Positions 28,941 to 36,980 of a stretch of DNA of 64,000 bases are shown here, in pieces; the stretch's first letter is position 1; the number at the start of each line of letters is the position of its first letter. The stretch covers positions 62,001 through 126,000 of the forward strand of contig NZ_QWBU01000001.1 of the NCBI RefSeq assembly GCF_003432075.1, read 5' to 3'. Source of the stretch: Shinella sp. WSJ-2 (GTDB lineage Bacteria > Pseudomonadota > Alphaproteobacteria > Rhizobiales > Rhizobiaceae). The notes beneath the pieces were generated by a model. It saw only the letters and a list, made by a program, of their open reading frames with translations. It made no database searches and was not told the origin of the DNA. The position numbers and the translations under genes were made by a program.

Positions 28941-31045
28941 AACCGGGCGGTTGCCCCCAGGATGAAAGTGCGGCCGCGGCCGTTCCTGATGCCGTTGTAA
29001 TTGTCCATCAGGCCGGAATTCGCCTTCATGTAATCCTTGTTGAAGACGTTCTCGACATTGACGAACACTTTTGCATTCTCGTTGATCTGCCACGAAGCAT
29101 TTGCATCGAACAGTGTGTAGCTCGGCAGATTGTAGGCCATGGCCTCGTTGATATAGGCCTGCTTGCTCTTGCCGGTGTAACGCATGCGCCCGCCGACCGT
29201 CAGCGCTTCGTCGAAGAAGCGCATGCCGACGTCGAGCGTTGCGAAATCGTCCGGGAGTTTGCCGACATCGCCGACGCCGGCGGCAACGCCTTCCGGCTGG
29301 GCAGTGTCGGCAATCGTCACCGAGAAGCCGGCGAAGTAGCGTCCGGCGTCGTAGCCGCCCTCAATCTCCACACCCTTCATGATCGTCGTGCCGTCAACAT
29401 TGACCCAGCGCATCGTGCCGTCGGTGTCAAGATCGAAGGTGATGTAGTCGCGGATGCGGTTGTGGAAATAACCGACCTTCAGCCAGCCCGCGTCGCCGCT
29501 CGTAAGGAGGTCGCTGCCCTTGAGGTTGACGCCGAGATCGATGCCGCGGCTCTTTTCCGGCAGCAGGTTCGGATTGTTGTTGATCGGATCGGACGAGCCG
29601 TCGAAGCTGTGGCCGCCGGGATAGAAGACCTCGGACGCCGTTGGCGGGCGCGAGGTGTGGGCATAGGTGATGTAGGGCTCCAGCCAGTCGAACGGGCGCG
29701 CGGAAATGGTAACCTTCGGGTTGAGGTCACTGCCCGAGCGGGACAGCGTGTCGATCGGGCACGGCTCCCCTCCTCCTGGGCAACCATTGCTCCCCGGCGC
29801 GTGGTAGCCGGTGATGCCGTCGAGCGACCAGTAATCATAGCGCAGGCCGCCGGTTACGTCGAAGATACCGCGACTGATCGTGGCCTCGGCAAATGTGCCT
29901 GCCTTGACCAGCGTCCCGTCAGGGTTCGCACCGCGCTTGGCATTGCCCTTGTAACGGTCTCGGCTATAGGCGGCGCCGTAGTAGAGTTTCAGCTCGGTCT
30001 CGTCATTGAGATCGAAACGCATGCGGTTGGAAATGTCGAAGCCGGTCGACGTGTTTGTACCCTTGCGGCCGTCGAAGGAACTGACATTGCCGTTGGTGCC
30101 ATCGAATTCCATATCCGTGATATTGAGATAGGCATTGGCGCGCAGATCGAAGAGATCGTCACCGGGCGAATAGGAATATTTCGCAGTATAGGTCTGGTTG
30201 TTGACGACCCAATTGTAGCCGGACGTGCCGGGCAGAAATTCATTGCCGTACCAGATGCCGCCGAGCTGCAGCTTGTGGTCAGAGTTCGGCGCCAGGTTCA
30301 CCTTGAACAGACCGGATTTCGCATGCTGATCGCCGCCGAAGGGATAGATTATGCCGGCGCCGTTCTCGTATGGGCTCTTCTTGGTGTCGCTGATCGCGCC
30401 AACGACGCTCATCTCGCCTTCGCCGAGCTCCGTACGAGCCGCACCGGTGAGAAGCCGCGAATAGTCGAAACCGTTGGTGCCGGCGCGTATGCTCGACATC
30501 ACGCCGACATCCTTGCCCGGCAGCAGCACGTCATCCACATCGAGCGTGCGGAAATTGGCGGATCCCGATAGTGTGCCCATGCCCTCGGCGCCGGACACGG
30601 CGCCGCGTGTGACATCGACTCCGACAAGCATGTTCTGCTCGACATAGAGCAGCGTGTCGAAGGTACCGCCGTGGCCGGAAAGATTGCTAAAGGTCTGCGG
30701 CACGCCGTCGATCATGCTGTTGACGCGGCCATTGCCCTGCATGCCGCGAATGTTGACGGTGATGCCCGGCTGGTCGGCCGGCTCGCGAGTGAAGGTGCCC
30801 GGTGTGGAGCGTAAAACCTGCATCGCGTCGCCGGCATACTGCTCCTGCACCTTGATGCGATCCGACTTGGAAACGGCAGCGGGGATATCGGCGATCCCGT
30901 CGCCGTCGCTGTCCCCCTCGACGTTGATCTGCTGCAATACCGTCGTTTCGGCATCCTGCGCATGGGCTGGGGCCAGAACCAAAAGCGCGAGCGCCATGGC
31001 CGTGCCCGCCAGAAGCGTAGACGCATGAAAACGATTATATTGCAT
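28937..31045 (-). CDS. TonB-dependent outer-membrane receptor, probably for heme
   Basis: A 702-aa receptor with a signal peptide (cleavage after LVLAPAHAQ), a TonB-box-like segment TVLQQINVEG, a plug domain (about 55-165, ending NFRTLDVDDVLL) and a C-terminal barrel finishing in ...TFILGATARF with a terminal Phe. In the barrel, SRPPTASEVFYPGGHSF is followed by NNPNLLPEKSRG; this resembles the FRAP...His...NPNL region of heme receptors, with a histidine in between. A DSDGDGIADI segment just after the signal peptide may bind calcium. The upstream IRO box fits iron control. Substrate assignment is inference. Confidence 0.9.
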   Translation of the reverse strand: MQYNRFHASTLLAGTAMALALLVLAPAHAQDAETTVLQQINVEGDSDGDGIADIPAAVSKSDRIKVQEQYAGDAMQVLRSTPGTFTREPADQPGITVNIRGMQGNGRVNSMIDGVPQTFSNLSGHGGTFDTLLYVEQNMLVGVDVTRGAVSGAEGMGTLSGSANFRTLDVDDVLLPGKDVGVMSSIRAGTNGFDYSRLLTGAARTELGEGEMSVVGAISDTKKSPYENGAGIIYPFGGDQHAKSGLFKVNLAPNSDHKLQLGGIWYGNEFLPGTSGYNWVVNNQTYTAKYSYSPGDDLFDLRANAYLNITDMEFDGTNGNVSSFDGRKGTNTSTGFDISNRMRFDLNDETELKLYYGAAYSRDRYKGNAKRGANPDGTLVKAGTFAEATISRGIFDVTGGLRYDYWSLDGITGYHAPGSNGCPGGGEPCPIDTLSRSGSDLNPKVTISARPFDWLEPYITYAHTSRPPTASEVFYPGGHSFDGSSDPINNNPNLLPEKSRGIDLGVNLKGSDLLTSGDAGWLKVGYFHNRIRDYITFDLDTDGTMRWVNVDGTTIMKGVEIEGGYDAGRYFAGFSVTIADTAQPEGVAAGVGDVGKLPDDFATLDVGMRFFDEALTVGGRMRYTGKSKQAYINEAMAYNLPSYTLFDANASWQINENAKVFVNVENVFNKDYMKANSGLMDNYNGIRNGRGRTFILGATARF

Positions 31046-31105
31046 GGAAACCTCACCCGACTGCAGGCCGCACGCGACGCGCGGTCTCCTCGGTAATGGT
31101 CAACA

Positions 31106-31120
31106 TGACAAATAAAGTCA
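31106..31120. promoter_or_regulatory. RirA-type IRO box upstream of the TonB receptor
   Basis: TGACAAATAAAGTCA is TGAC-N7-GTCA, an AT-rich exact match to TGA-N9-TCA. On the minus strand it overlaps a candidate -35 (TTGACT, 31121-31116) that lies 17 bases from CATTAC (31098-31093). RirA should repress the receptor gene in iron-replete cells. Confidence 0.7.
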
Positions 31121-31147
31121 AGTTTAATTGCGACGAAATACCGGCGC

Positions 31148-31468
31148 TTATTTCGCCCGGAGCGCCGCTTCGTAAGCGCGGCCCACCCAGACCGCCATCT
31201 CGTCCGGATCGTCGAACGCTGCATCGGGAATGGACCAGTAGGGCATTTTCACCGGCTTGCCGGTCTGCTTGCCGTCATAGGCCCATTGCCGACTGCCGGC
31301 GGCCTCGAAATCGGGCGCACTCCGGGCATCCGCTTTCAACAGGATTTCACCCTGCACCTCCAGCGCGAGGATGCGGCCCTCATGGTAGATGCCCTTTCCA
31401 CCGAACATACGCTTGATGGTCACCGGCCCCAACGCCTGAAACATCTCCTCGATGGCCTCGCGGTCCAT
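31148..31468 (-). CDS. TfoX/Sxy N-terminal domain protein
   Basis: A 106-aa protein consisting of only the TfoX-N domain: ALGPVTIKRMFGGKGIYHEG and YWSIPDAAFDDPDEMAVWVG are typical. The Sxy/TfoX name comes from competence regulation in gammaproteobacteria; rhizobial single-domain members have no established role. It starts three bases after the MocA-fusion stop and is the last gene of the cox/xdh-type maturation operon, an association that is probably positional only. Confidence 0.85.
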   Translation of the reverse strand: MDREAIEEMFQALGPVTIKRMFGGKGIYHEGRILALEVQGEILLKADARSAPDFEAAGSRQWAYDGKQTGKPVKMPYWSIPDAAFDDPDEMAVWVGRAYEAALRAK

Positions 31469-31471
31469 GTC

Positions 31472-33082
31472 CTACCCCTTCAGAATGCCGCCGGCGGCGA
31501 GCACCGCCTCTGGCGTATCCACATCGACATGCGCCGCTTCGCCGATTTCGACATCCACGATGTCGAGCCCGGCACTTTCGACGATATGCCGCGCACCGAC
31601 ATCGCCTTCAAGCTGGAGCAGCGCGGAAAATGTTGCGCGCGGAAGGACGACGGGATTGCCGCGCTTGCCGCCCGAGACCGCGCGCGCCACAGCTTGTCCG
31701 CCCGCGGCCGCAAAGACGTCCAGCAGCCGGCGCACGTCCGCGCCCGTGACATGCGGCATGTCGGCAAGCATGACCGCGACACCATCGCAGCCCGGTCCAA
31801 GAGCCGAAACCCCTGCGCGAAGCGAAGTCGACATGCCTTGCGCATGATCGGGATTGCGGATGACGTCCACATCCAGCCCAGACAGTTCCGCCTCGATTTC
31901 CTCGGCCCGATGGCCCGTCACGACCAGCACACGCGCCGGTCCGGCGGTAAGCGCCGCCTCCACCGAACGCCGCACCAGCGCCTGACCATCGAAGGCCGCC
32001 AGCAGTTTGTGGCTGCCGTTCATGCGGCTGGCGCGGCCGGCGGCCAGCACCAGTGCAGTAACGGAGAGCGGCCGCTCCGCCGCGCGCAGATCGCGCGGCT
32101 GCGGCCGGCTTGGAATTTCCGTCAATAAGCCGCCGACGCCCATGCCGGTAATCTCCTCTGATCCCGGATTTTCGCCGGCAAAGATGCGGGCGAGAACCCA
32201 GTCGAAACCGTTTTCCTTGGGGCTGCGCGCGCAACCCGGCGCCCCGATCACCGGCACCGTGCCGATGCGGCCGAGGACCAGCAGGTTGCCCGGATCGACC
32301 GGCATACCGACATGCTCGACAACCCCTCCCGCCGCACGAATGGCGGCGGGAATGACATCGTTGATATCCGTCACTGCCGAAGCGCCGAACACCAGGACGA
32401 GATCGTTGTCCCGCGCCGCTTCGGCCACGGCCTTAGACAGTTCCGGCGCTCGATGCGGCACGCGCACCTCATTCGTCAGCCGGCTACCGGAAGGTCGCAG
32501 CCGCTGTTCCACGAGCCGGCGGGTCTTGTCCATCACCGACGGCTTGAGCGTCGGCAGCTCCGTAGCGACGAGACCGACGCGACAGGACGCGAAGGGCTTG
32601 ACCTCCAGCGCCCGGCTCGACGCCATCACCCCGGCCGCCTTGCGCACAAGACTGCCGGGCACGGCGAGCGGGATGATCTTGATCGTCGCCACCATGTCGC
32701 CGGCATTCAGGCTCGCATGGTCCGGCAGGGTGGCGATGGTGATCGCCGGGTCCACCCGATTGAAGCGATCGATGGCCGCCCGGTCAGCGACGAAAAGCCC
32801 GTTCACCGTGGCATGCAGGTTGATGCGCCCCGTTGCAGACGGTGTGAACCGCAGATGATCCGGCGGAATGGCCGCCGCGATCAGCGACGCCGCCTCGTCT
32901 TCGCCGATATCGTCAGGCTCCAGCCGTACAGCGATAACGGTTGCGACGCCCTCAGCGACAAGCGCTTCACGATCCTGCGCCGTCACCACATGGCCCTTGT
33001 GAAGCGACAACCCGACCGTGCGCACGCCATGCGCCAGCCGCGTGCCAACCGCGTCGGCGACCGCGATTTCACCGAAGATCAT
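31472..33082 (-). CDS. Molybdopterin-binding/molybdenum cofactor cytidylyltransferase fusion (MocA-like)
   Basis: A 536-aa two-part protein. Residues about 1-325 resemble a MoeA/MoCF molybdopterin-binding protein (GLVATELPTLKPSVMDKTRR; VLVFGASAVTDINDVIPAAI; PVDPGNLLVLGRIG). Residues about 340-536 are an NTP-transferase of the MocA type starting VTALVLAAGRASRMNGSHKL, with LADMPHVTGADVRRLL. It should attach CMP to molybdopterin to form the MCD cofactor of xanthine-dehydrogenase-family enzymes. Its ATG overlaps the xdhC stop (ATGA). No target enzyme gene is in the window. Confidence 0.88.
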   Translation of the reverse strand: MIFGEIAVADAVGTRLAHGVRTVGLSLHKGHVVTAQDREALVAEGVATVIAVRLEPDDIGEDEAASLIAAAIPPDHLRFTPSATGRINLHATVNGLFVADRAAIDRFNRVDPAITIATLPDHASLNAGDMVATIKIIPLAVPGSLVRKAAGVMASSRALEVKPFASCRVGLVATELPTLKPSVMDKTRRLVEQRLRPSGSRLTNEVRVPHRAPELSKAVAEAARDNDLVLVFGASAVTDINDVIPAAIRAAGGVVEHVGMPVDPGNLLVLGRIGTVPVIGAPGCARSPKENGFDWVLARIFAGENPGSEEITGMGVGGLLTEIPSRPQPRDLRAAERPLSVTALVLAAGRASRMNGSHKLLAAFDGQALVRRSVEAALTAGPARVLVVTGHRAEEIEAELSGLDVDVIRNPDHAQGMSTSLRAGVSALGPGCDGVAVMLADMPHVTGADVRRLLDVFAAAGGQAVARAVSGGKRGNPVVLPRATFSALLQLEGDVGARHIVESAGLDIVDVEIGEAAHVDVDTPEAVLAAGGILKG

Positions 33083-33777
33083 GGCGCGGCACCGCGCAGC
33101 GACCGGCGGCGGAGATGCGCGACAGTGTCGGCGAGGATCGCGACAGCGATCTCGGCAGGACTTGCGGCGCCGATATCGAGGCCGATGGGCGCAGAGATCT
33201 TCGCTATGTCCGCTTCGCTATGCCCAAGCGCTGTCAGGCGCTCGACGCGCTTGGCGTGGGTTTTCCGGCTGCCGAGCGCACCGACATAGAAACAGCCCGC
33301 AGTCAGCGCCTGCGACAAGGGAACATCGTCGATCTTCGGATCGTGCGTCACCGCGACGAGCGCCGTATAGGCATCGAGCGGCCGCGTCTTCAGCGCGTCC
33401 TCCGGCCAATCCGCGACAAGGTCGATGCCGGCAAAACGCTCTTCCGTGGCAAAGGCGGTGCGCGGGTCGATGATCGTGACGTCGAAGCCGGCGATCTCCG
33501 CCATTTTCGCCAGAGCCTGGCTGATATGCACCGCGCCGATGATGACGATGCGGGCGGGCGGCAGGTGGACGTTGAGGAAGAATTGTCGCGCCTCCGCCTC
33601 GACCAGCCCGGATTTACCGGAACGGAAGGCGGCGGCAATCGCCTCGCCGAGCGGTCCGGCTACCGGATCGCCCTCGCGGATCACCCGGTCACGGCCATCG
33701 CCGAGATCGGTGAGATGGATGACGGCGTGACGGGCGGCGCGCTCCGTGTTGAGCTTGCGCAGGAGAAAGGGATCCAT
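33079..33777 (-). CDS. XdhC-type Rossmann domain protein (C-terminal half of XdhC/CoxI)
   Basis: A 232-aa protein with the XdhC C-terminal Rossmann fold: RIVIIGAVHISQALAKMAEI is the nucleotide-binding turn and YVGALGSRKTHAKRVERL, then APIGLDIGAASPAEIAVAIL are family signatures. XdhC proteins insert sulfurated molybdenum cofactor into xanthine-dehydrogenase-like enzymes. Here the protein is split from its N-terminal domain, which is the upstream gene. The ATG at 33777 overlaps that gene's stop by one base (TGATG). Confidence 0.92.
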   Translation of the reverse strand: MDPFLLRKLNTERAARHAVIHLTDLGDGRDRVIREGDPVAGPLGEAIAAAFRSGKSGLVEAEARQFFLNVHLPPARIVIIGAVHISQALAKMAEIAGFDVTIIDPRTAFATEERFAGIDLVADWPEDALKTRPLDAYTALVAVTHDPKIDDVPLSQALTAGCFYVGALGSRKTHAKRVERLTALGHSEADIAKISAPIGLDIGAASPAEIAVAILADTVAHLRRRSLRGAAP

Positions 33778-34103
33778 CAGCCGACACGCTCCACATAGAC
33801 CCGGATGCGCCCGCCGCAAGACAGGCCGACACGCCAGGCGGTCTCATCGGCCACGCCGAATTCCAGCATACGCGGCTCGCCGTCGGTAATCACCTCCATC
33901 GCCTCGCCGATCACGGCCCCTTCCACACAGCCGCCGGAGACGGAGCCGTGGAAATTGCCCTCGCCATCGATGACCAGATGGCTGCCGACCGGGCGCGGCG
34001 CCGAGCCCCAGGTTTCCACGACGGTGGCGAGCGCCACCATGCGCCCGTCGTCCATCCAGCGTTCGGCGATGGTCAGCGGGTCGAGCGTTTCGTTTGCGTC
34101 CAT
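33777..34103 (-). CDS. XdhC N-terminal domain protein (CoxF-like)
   Basis: A 108-aa protein that is only the XdhC/CoxI N-terminal domain: VALATVVETWGSAPRPVGSH, GSVSGGCVEGAVIGEA and WRVGLSCGGRIRVYVE. The two conserved cysteines (SGGCVE and LSCGG) are present. It works together with the following XdhC Rossmann protein. GGAGGACAGG precedes the ATG at 34101-34103; upstream ATGs would overlap the coxE-like gene. Confidence 0.92.
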   Translation of the reverse strand: MDANETLDPLTIAERWMDDGRMVALATVVETWGSAPRPVGSHLVIDGEGNFHGSVSGGCVEGAVIGEAMEVITDGEPRMLEFGVADETAWRVGLSCGGRIRVYVERVG

Positions 34104-34113
34104 CCTGTCCTCC

Positions 34114-35355
34114 TCACGCATCCGGCAGGAAACGCCGGGGATCGCCCGCACCGCGGGGCGCGGCACCGGAGAGTGCCGCCACCAGATCGGCCATGGCGTT
34201 CAGATTGTGCACCGGCCGCAACTCGTCGACATGTGGCAGCATTGCCCTCACCCCGCGTGCCCGCGCCTCGAACCCCTCGAAGCGCAGCAGCGGATTGAGC
34301 CAGACCAGCCGCCGGCACGAACGATGCAGCCGGTCCATCTCCTTTTCGAGCAGATCGATGCCGTCACGTTCCAGCCCGTCGGTGATGATGAGCACCACGG
34401 CCCCCTGCCCCAGCACGCGGCGCGACCAGAGCCGGTTGAATTCCTTCAGCGTCTCGCCGATGCGCGTGCCACCCGACCAGTCGCTGACCGTCTGGCTACA
34501 GGCCTCCACCGCAACATCGGGATCGCGATTGCGCATCGGACGAGTGACATTCGTCAACCGCGTGCCGAACAGGAAGGCATGCACCCGCCGCCGGCTTTCG
34601 CCGAGCGCATGCAGGAAATGCAGGAAGATGCGGGTGTACTGGCTCATCGAGCCCGAGATATCGGCGAGCACGACGAGCGGCGGATGCACCGTCCTGTGCT
34701 CCCGGTGGCGCGGCAGGATGAGCGCGCCGCCGGTGCGCATGGCATGACGCATCGTGGCGCGTGCATCCACGGCGACCGGCCGGGTCGACGGGCGGAAGCG
34801 GCGTGTGCGCACGGCATCCATCCGCAGGACGAGACGGGAAATCGCCCGCTTGGCGGCAGCAAGCTCGGTGGCGGACATCTGGGCGAAATCGGTGCGGCGC
34901 AGCACTTCGCTGCCCGAGGCGGTCAGGCGTGAGTCGATCTCGATATCCGGCTCGTCGCGCTGACGCTTCTCGTTCTCACGCCCGCCGAACAGCGCATCGG
35001 AAACCCGAGTTTCGCCCGCCTTGCGCTTTTCCCGCTCCTCTTGCCGCGTCACGACCGGCGACATCAGCGCGATCATCTTTCCCACAAGATCGCGCGAGCG
35101 CCAGAACAGGCGGAACGCCTCGTCGAAAACGGCATCGTCCTCATGGCGCTTGACGAGCGTGGCATGCAGCGCCGTGTAGAATTCCTCCCGCTCGCCGATG
35201 CCGATCGCCTGCACCGCCTCGATAGCATCGGTCACGGCCGCGGGGCCAAGCCGCAGCCCCGCCTTACGCAGCACGCGGGCGAAAAACACGATATTGTCGG
35301 CGAGACGGCCGTCCGCTGTGGTGCCTAGAACCTGGTTTTCCGCCCTTGCCGCCAT
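34114..35355 (-). CDS. VWA-domain protein, CoxE-like
   Basis: A 413-aa protein of the CoxE family. The C-terminal half is a von Willebrand A domain with a MIDAS motif: VVLADISGSMSQYTRI (DxSxS), then VSDWSGGTRIGETLKEF and VLIITDGLERDG. The N-terminal half is helical and basic. CoxE acts with the CoxD AAA ATPase in maturing the copper/molybdenum site of CO dehydrogenase in aerobic CO oxidisers; homologues are linked with other molybdo-hydroxylases. It is three bases from the MoxR-type gene upstream. Confidence 0.92.
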   Translation of the reverse strand: MAARAENQVLGTTADGRLADNIVFFARVLRKAGLRLGPAAVTDAIEAVQAIGIGEREEFYTALHATLVKRHEDDAVFDEAFRLFWRSRDLVGKMIALMSPVVTRQEEREKRKAGETRVSDALFGGRENEKRQRDEPDIEIDSRLTASGSEVLRRTDFAQMSATELAAAKRAISRLVLRMDAVRTRRFRPSTRPVAVDARATMRHAMRTGGALILPRHREHRTVHPPLVVLADISGSMSQYTRIFLHFLHALGESRRRVHAFLFGTRLTNVTRPMRNRDPDVAVEACSQTVSDWSGGTRIGETLKEFNRLWSRRVLGQGAVVLIITDGLERDGIDLLEKEMDRLHRSCRRLVWLNPLLRFEGFEARARGVRAMLPHVDELRPVHNLNAMADLVAALSGAAPRGAGDPRRFLPDA

Positions 35356-35358
35356 CGC

Positions 35359-36285
35359 TCAGCCCGTCGCCGCCAGCCCGGCCTTGACGTCATCGAGCAG
35401 CTTGCGCCCTTCGGCACCGTCGATGCGCGCGATGTCGTCCTGATATTTGAGCAGCGTGCCGAGCGTGTCGGACACGGTTTCGGGATCGAGCGCCACGCGG
35501 TCGAGTTCGGTGAGCGCCGTCGCCCAGTCGATTGTTTCGGCGACACCAGGGTTCTTGAAGAGATCGAGCGCGCGCAGTTTCTGCACATAGGCAACGACCT
35601 GCCTGGACAGGGTTTCGTTGCAGCCTGGCACCTTGCGGCGGATGATCTCCAGCTCCTGCGCGGCTTCAGGATAGTCCACCCAATGATAGAGACAGCGTCG
35701 CTTCAGGGCGTCATGCACCTCGCGGGTGCGGTTCGTCGTGATAATGACGATGGGCGGCTCGACGGCGCGGATCGTGCCGAGCTCCGGCACGGTCACCTGA
35801 AAATCGGAGAGCACTTCCAAGAGGAAGGCCTCAAAGGCCTCGTCGGTGCGGTCCAGCTCATCGATGAGGAAGATCGGCGCCCGGCCGTCCGGCACGGACA
35901 AGGCTTGCAGCACGGGGCGGCGGATGAGGTAGCGCTCGGAGAAGATATCGGCCTCGATGCGGCTGCGATCCGTGGTGCCGGAGGCTTCCGCAAGCCGGAT
36001 TTCCAGCATCTGCGCCGGATAGTTCCACTCATAGACAGCAGAGGAAATGTCGAGGCCTTCGTAACATTGCAGACGGATCAGCGGCCGGTCGAGCGCTGCC
36101 GACAGCACCTTGGCGATCTCAGTCTTGCCGACACCGGCCTCGCCCTCAAGAAAGAGCGGCCGCTTCATGCGCAGCGACAGAAACAACACCGTCGCCAACG
36201 ATCGCCCGGCCAGATAATTGCCCGAGGCCAGCATTTCAACGGTTTCGTCGATCGATTGCGGGATGTGTCCAGGCTGATAGGGCAC
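35359..36285 (-). CDS. MoxR-family AAA ATPase, CoxD-like
   Basis: A 308-aa AAA+ ATPase. Walker A is LEGEAGVGKTEIAKVL, Walker B is PIFLIDELDRTDEAFEAFLL, sensor 1 is IVIITTNRTREV. MoxR proteins work as chaperones with VWA partners for metal-cofactor insertion, which matches the CoxE-like neighbour. The start is GTG at 36283-36285 after GGAGGAG. The gene follows the flavin reductase gene by 27 bases, suggesting one operon of seven genes (36810 to 31148). Confidence 0.93.
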   Translation of the reverse strand: MPYQPGHIPQSIDETVEMLASGNYLAGRSLATVLFLSLRMKRPLFLEGEAGVGKTEIAKVLSAALDRPLIRLQCYEGLDISSAVYEWNYPAQMLEIRLAEASGTTDRSRIEADIFSERYLIRRPVLQALSVPDGRAPIFLIDELDRTDEAFEAFLLEVLSDFQVTVPELGTIRAVEPPIVIITTNRTREVHDALKRRCLYHWVDYPEAAQELEIIRRKVPGCNETLSRQVVAYVQKLRALDLFKNPGVAETIDWATALTELDRVALDPETVSDTLGTLLKYQDDIARIDGAEGRKLLDDVKAGLAATG

Positions 36286-36312
36286 GCAACTCCTCCATTC
36301 GGGAGGAGGAGA

Positions 36313-36810
36313 CTATAGCGTGTGGTAGCCCCGGTCCATATAGACAAGCGCCGGTTTGTGCTCGCCGAAGGTTACGCCCTTCACCTCGCCGATCAGCATC
36401 ATGTGGGTCGCCATGACCTTGAGTTCGATCAGCCGGCAATCGAAGGAGGCAAGCGTGCCCTTCAGTACCGGCGCGCCAGTCACTAGCTCCTCCCATTCGC
36501 CCATCGCGAAACGCTCTTCGGCAGATAGCGCGGGATCGCGGCCGGAAAAGGCGTTGGCGAGGTGCATCTGGTCGGCGGCAAGCGTGTTGAGCGCGAAATT
36601 GCCGCTTTTCGAGAATATCGCATTTTTCGCGTTGGAGGCGTTGACGCAGGCGAGCACCATGGCCGGGTTGTCCGAGATGGAGCAGGCGGCCGTGATGGTC
36701 ACGCCGCGTTTCTCGCCCTCATGGGCCGTCGTCACGATCTGCACATGGCCGGCATAGCGGCTCATCGCATCGCGGTAGAGCGACGCATCCAGCATCAATC
36801 TGTCCAACAC
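36313..36810 (-). CDS. Flavin reductase-like FMN-binding protein (RutF/HpaC family)
   Basis: A 165-aa flavin reductase domain. Typical stretches are RYAGHVQIVTTAHEGEKRGV, TITAACSISDNPAMVLACVN and FALNTLAADQMHLANAFSG. It would reduce FMN or FAD with NAD(P)H and pass it to a monooxygenase. The GTG at 36808-36810 is chosen because AAGGAG lies six bases upstream; the ATG at 36825 would place that site inside the coding region. It is the first gene upstream of the MoxR/CoxE set, and its link to molybdoenzyme maturation is not obvious. Confidence 0.85.
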   Translation of the reverse strand: MLDRLMLDASLYRDAMSRYAGHVQIVTTAHEGEKRGVTITAACSISDNPAMVLACVNASNAKNAIFSKSGNFALNTLAADQMHLANAFSGRDPALSAEERFAMGEWEELVTGAPVLKGTLASFDCRLIELKVMATHMMLIGEVKGVTFGEHKPALVYMDRGYHTL

Positions 36811-36980
36811 GGCGTTCTCCTTCATCGTCAGTGATACATGGCGAAAGTGAAGAAAAATGTAAGCCCCGATGTCGAATTTTCCTGTCTTGTCAGAGACAAG
36901 CGGCAAATCGCATCCATATTTCCCTTTGACCTTGCAGGCCCCGACCGTACAAAGGGCATATCGCGACCGATGGATTGAGA

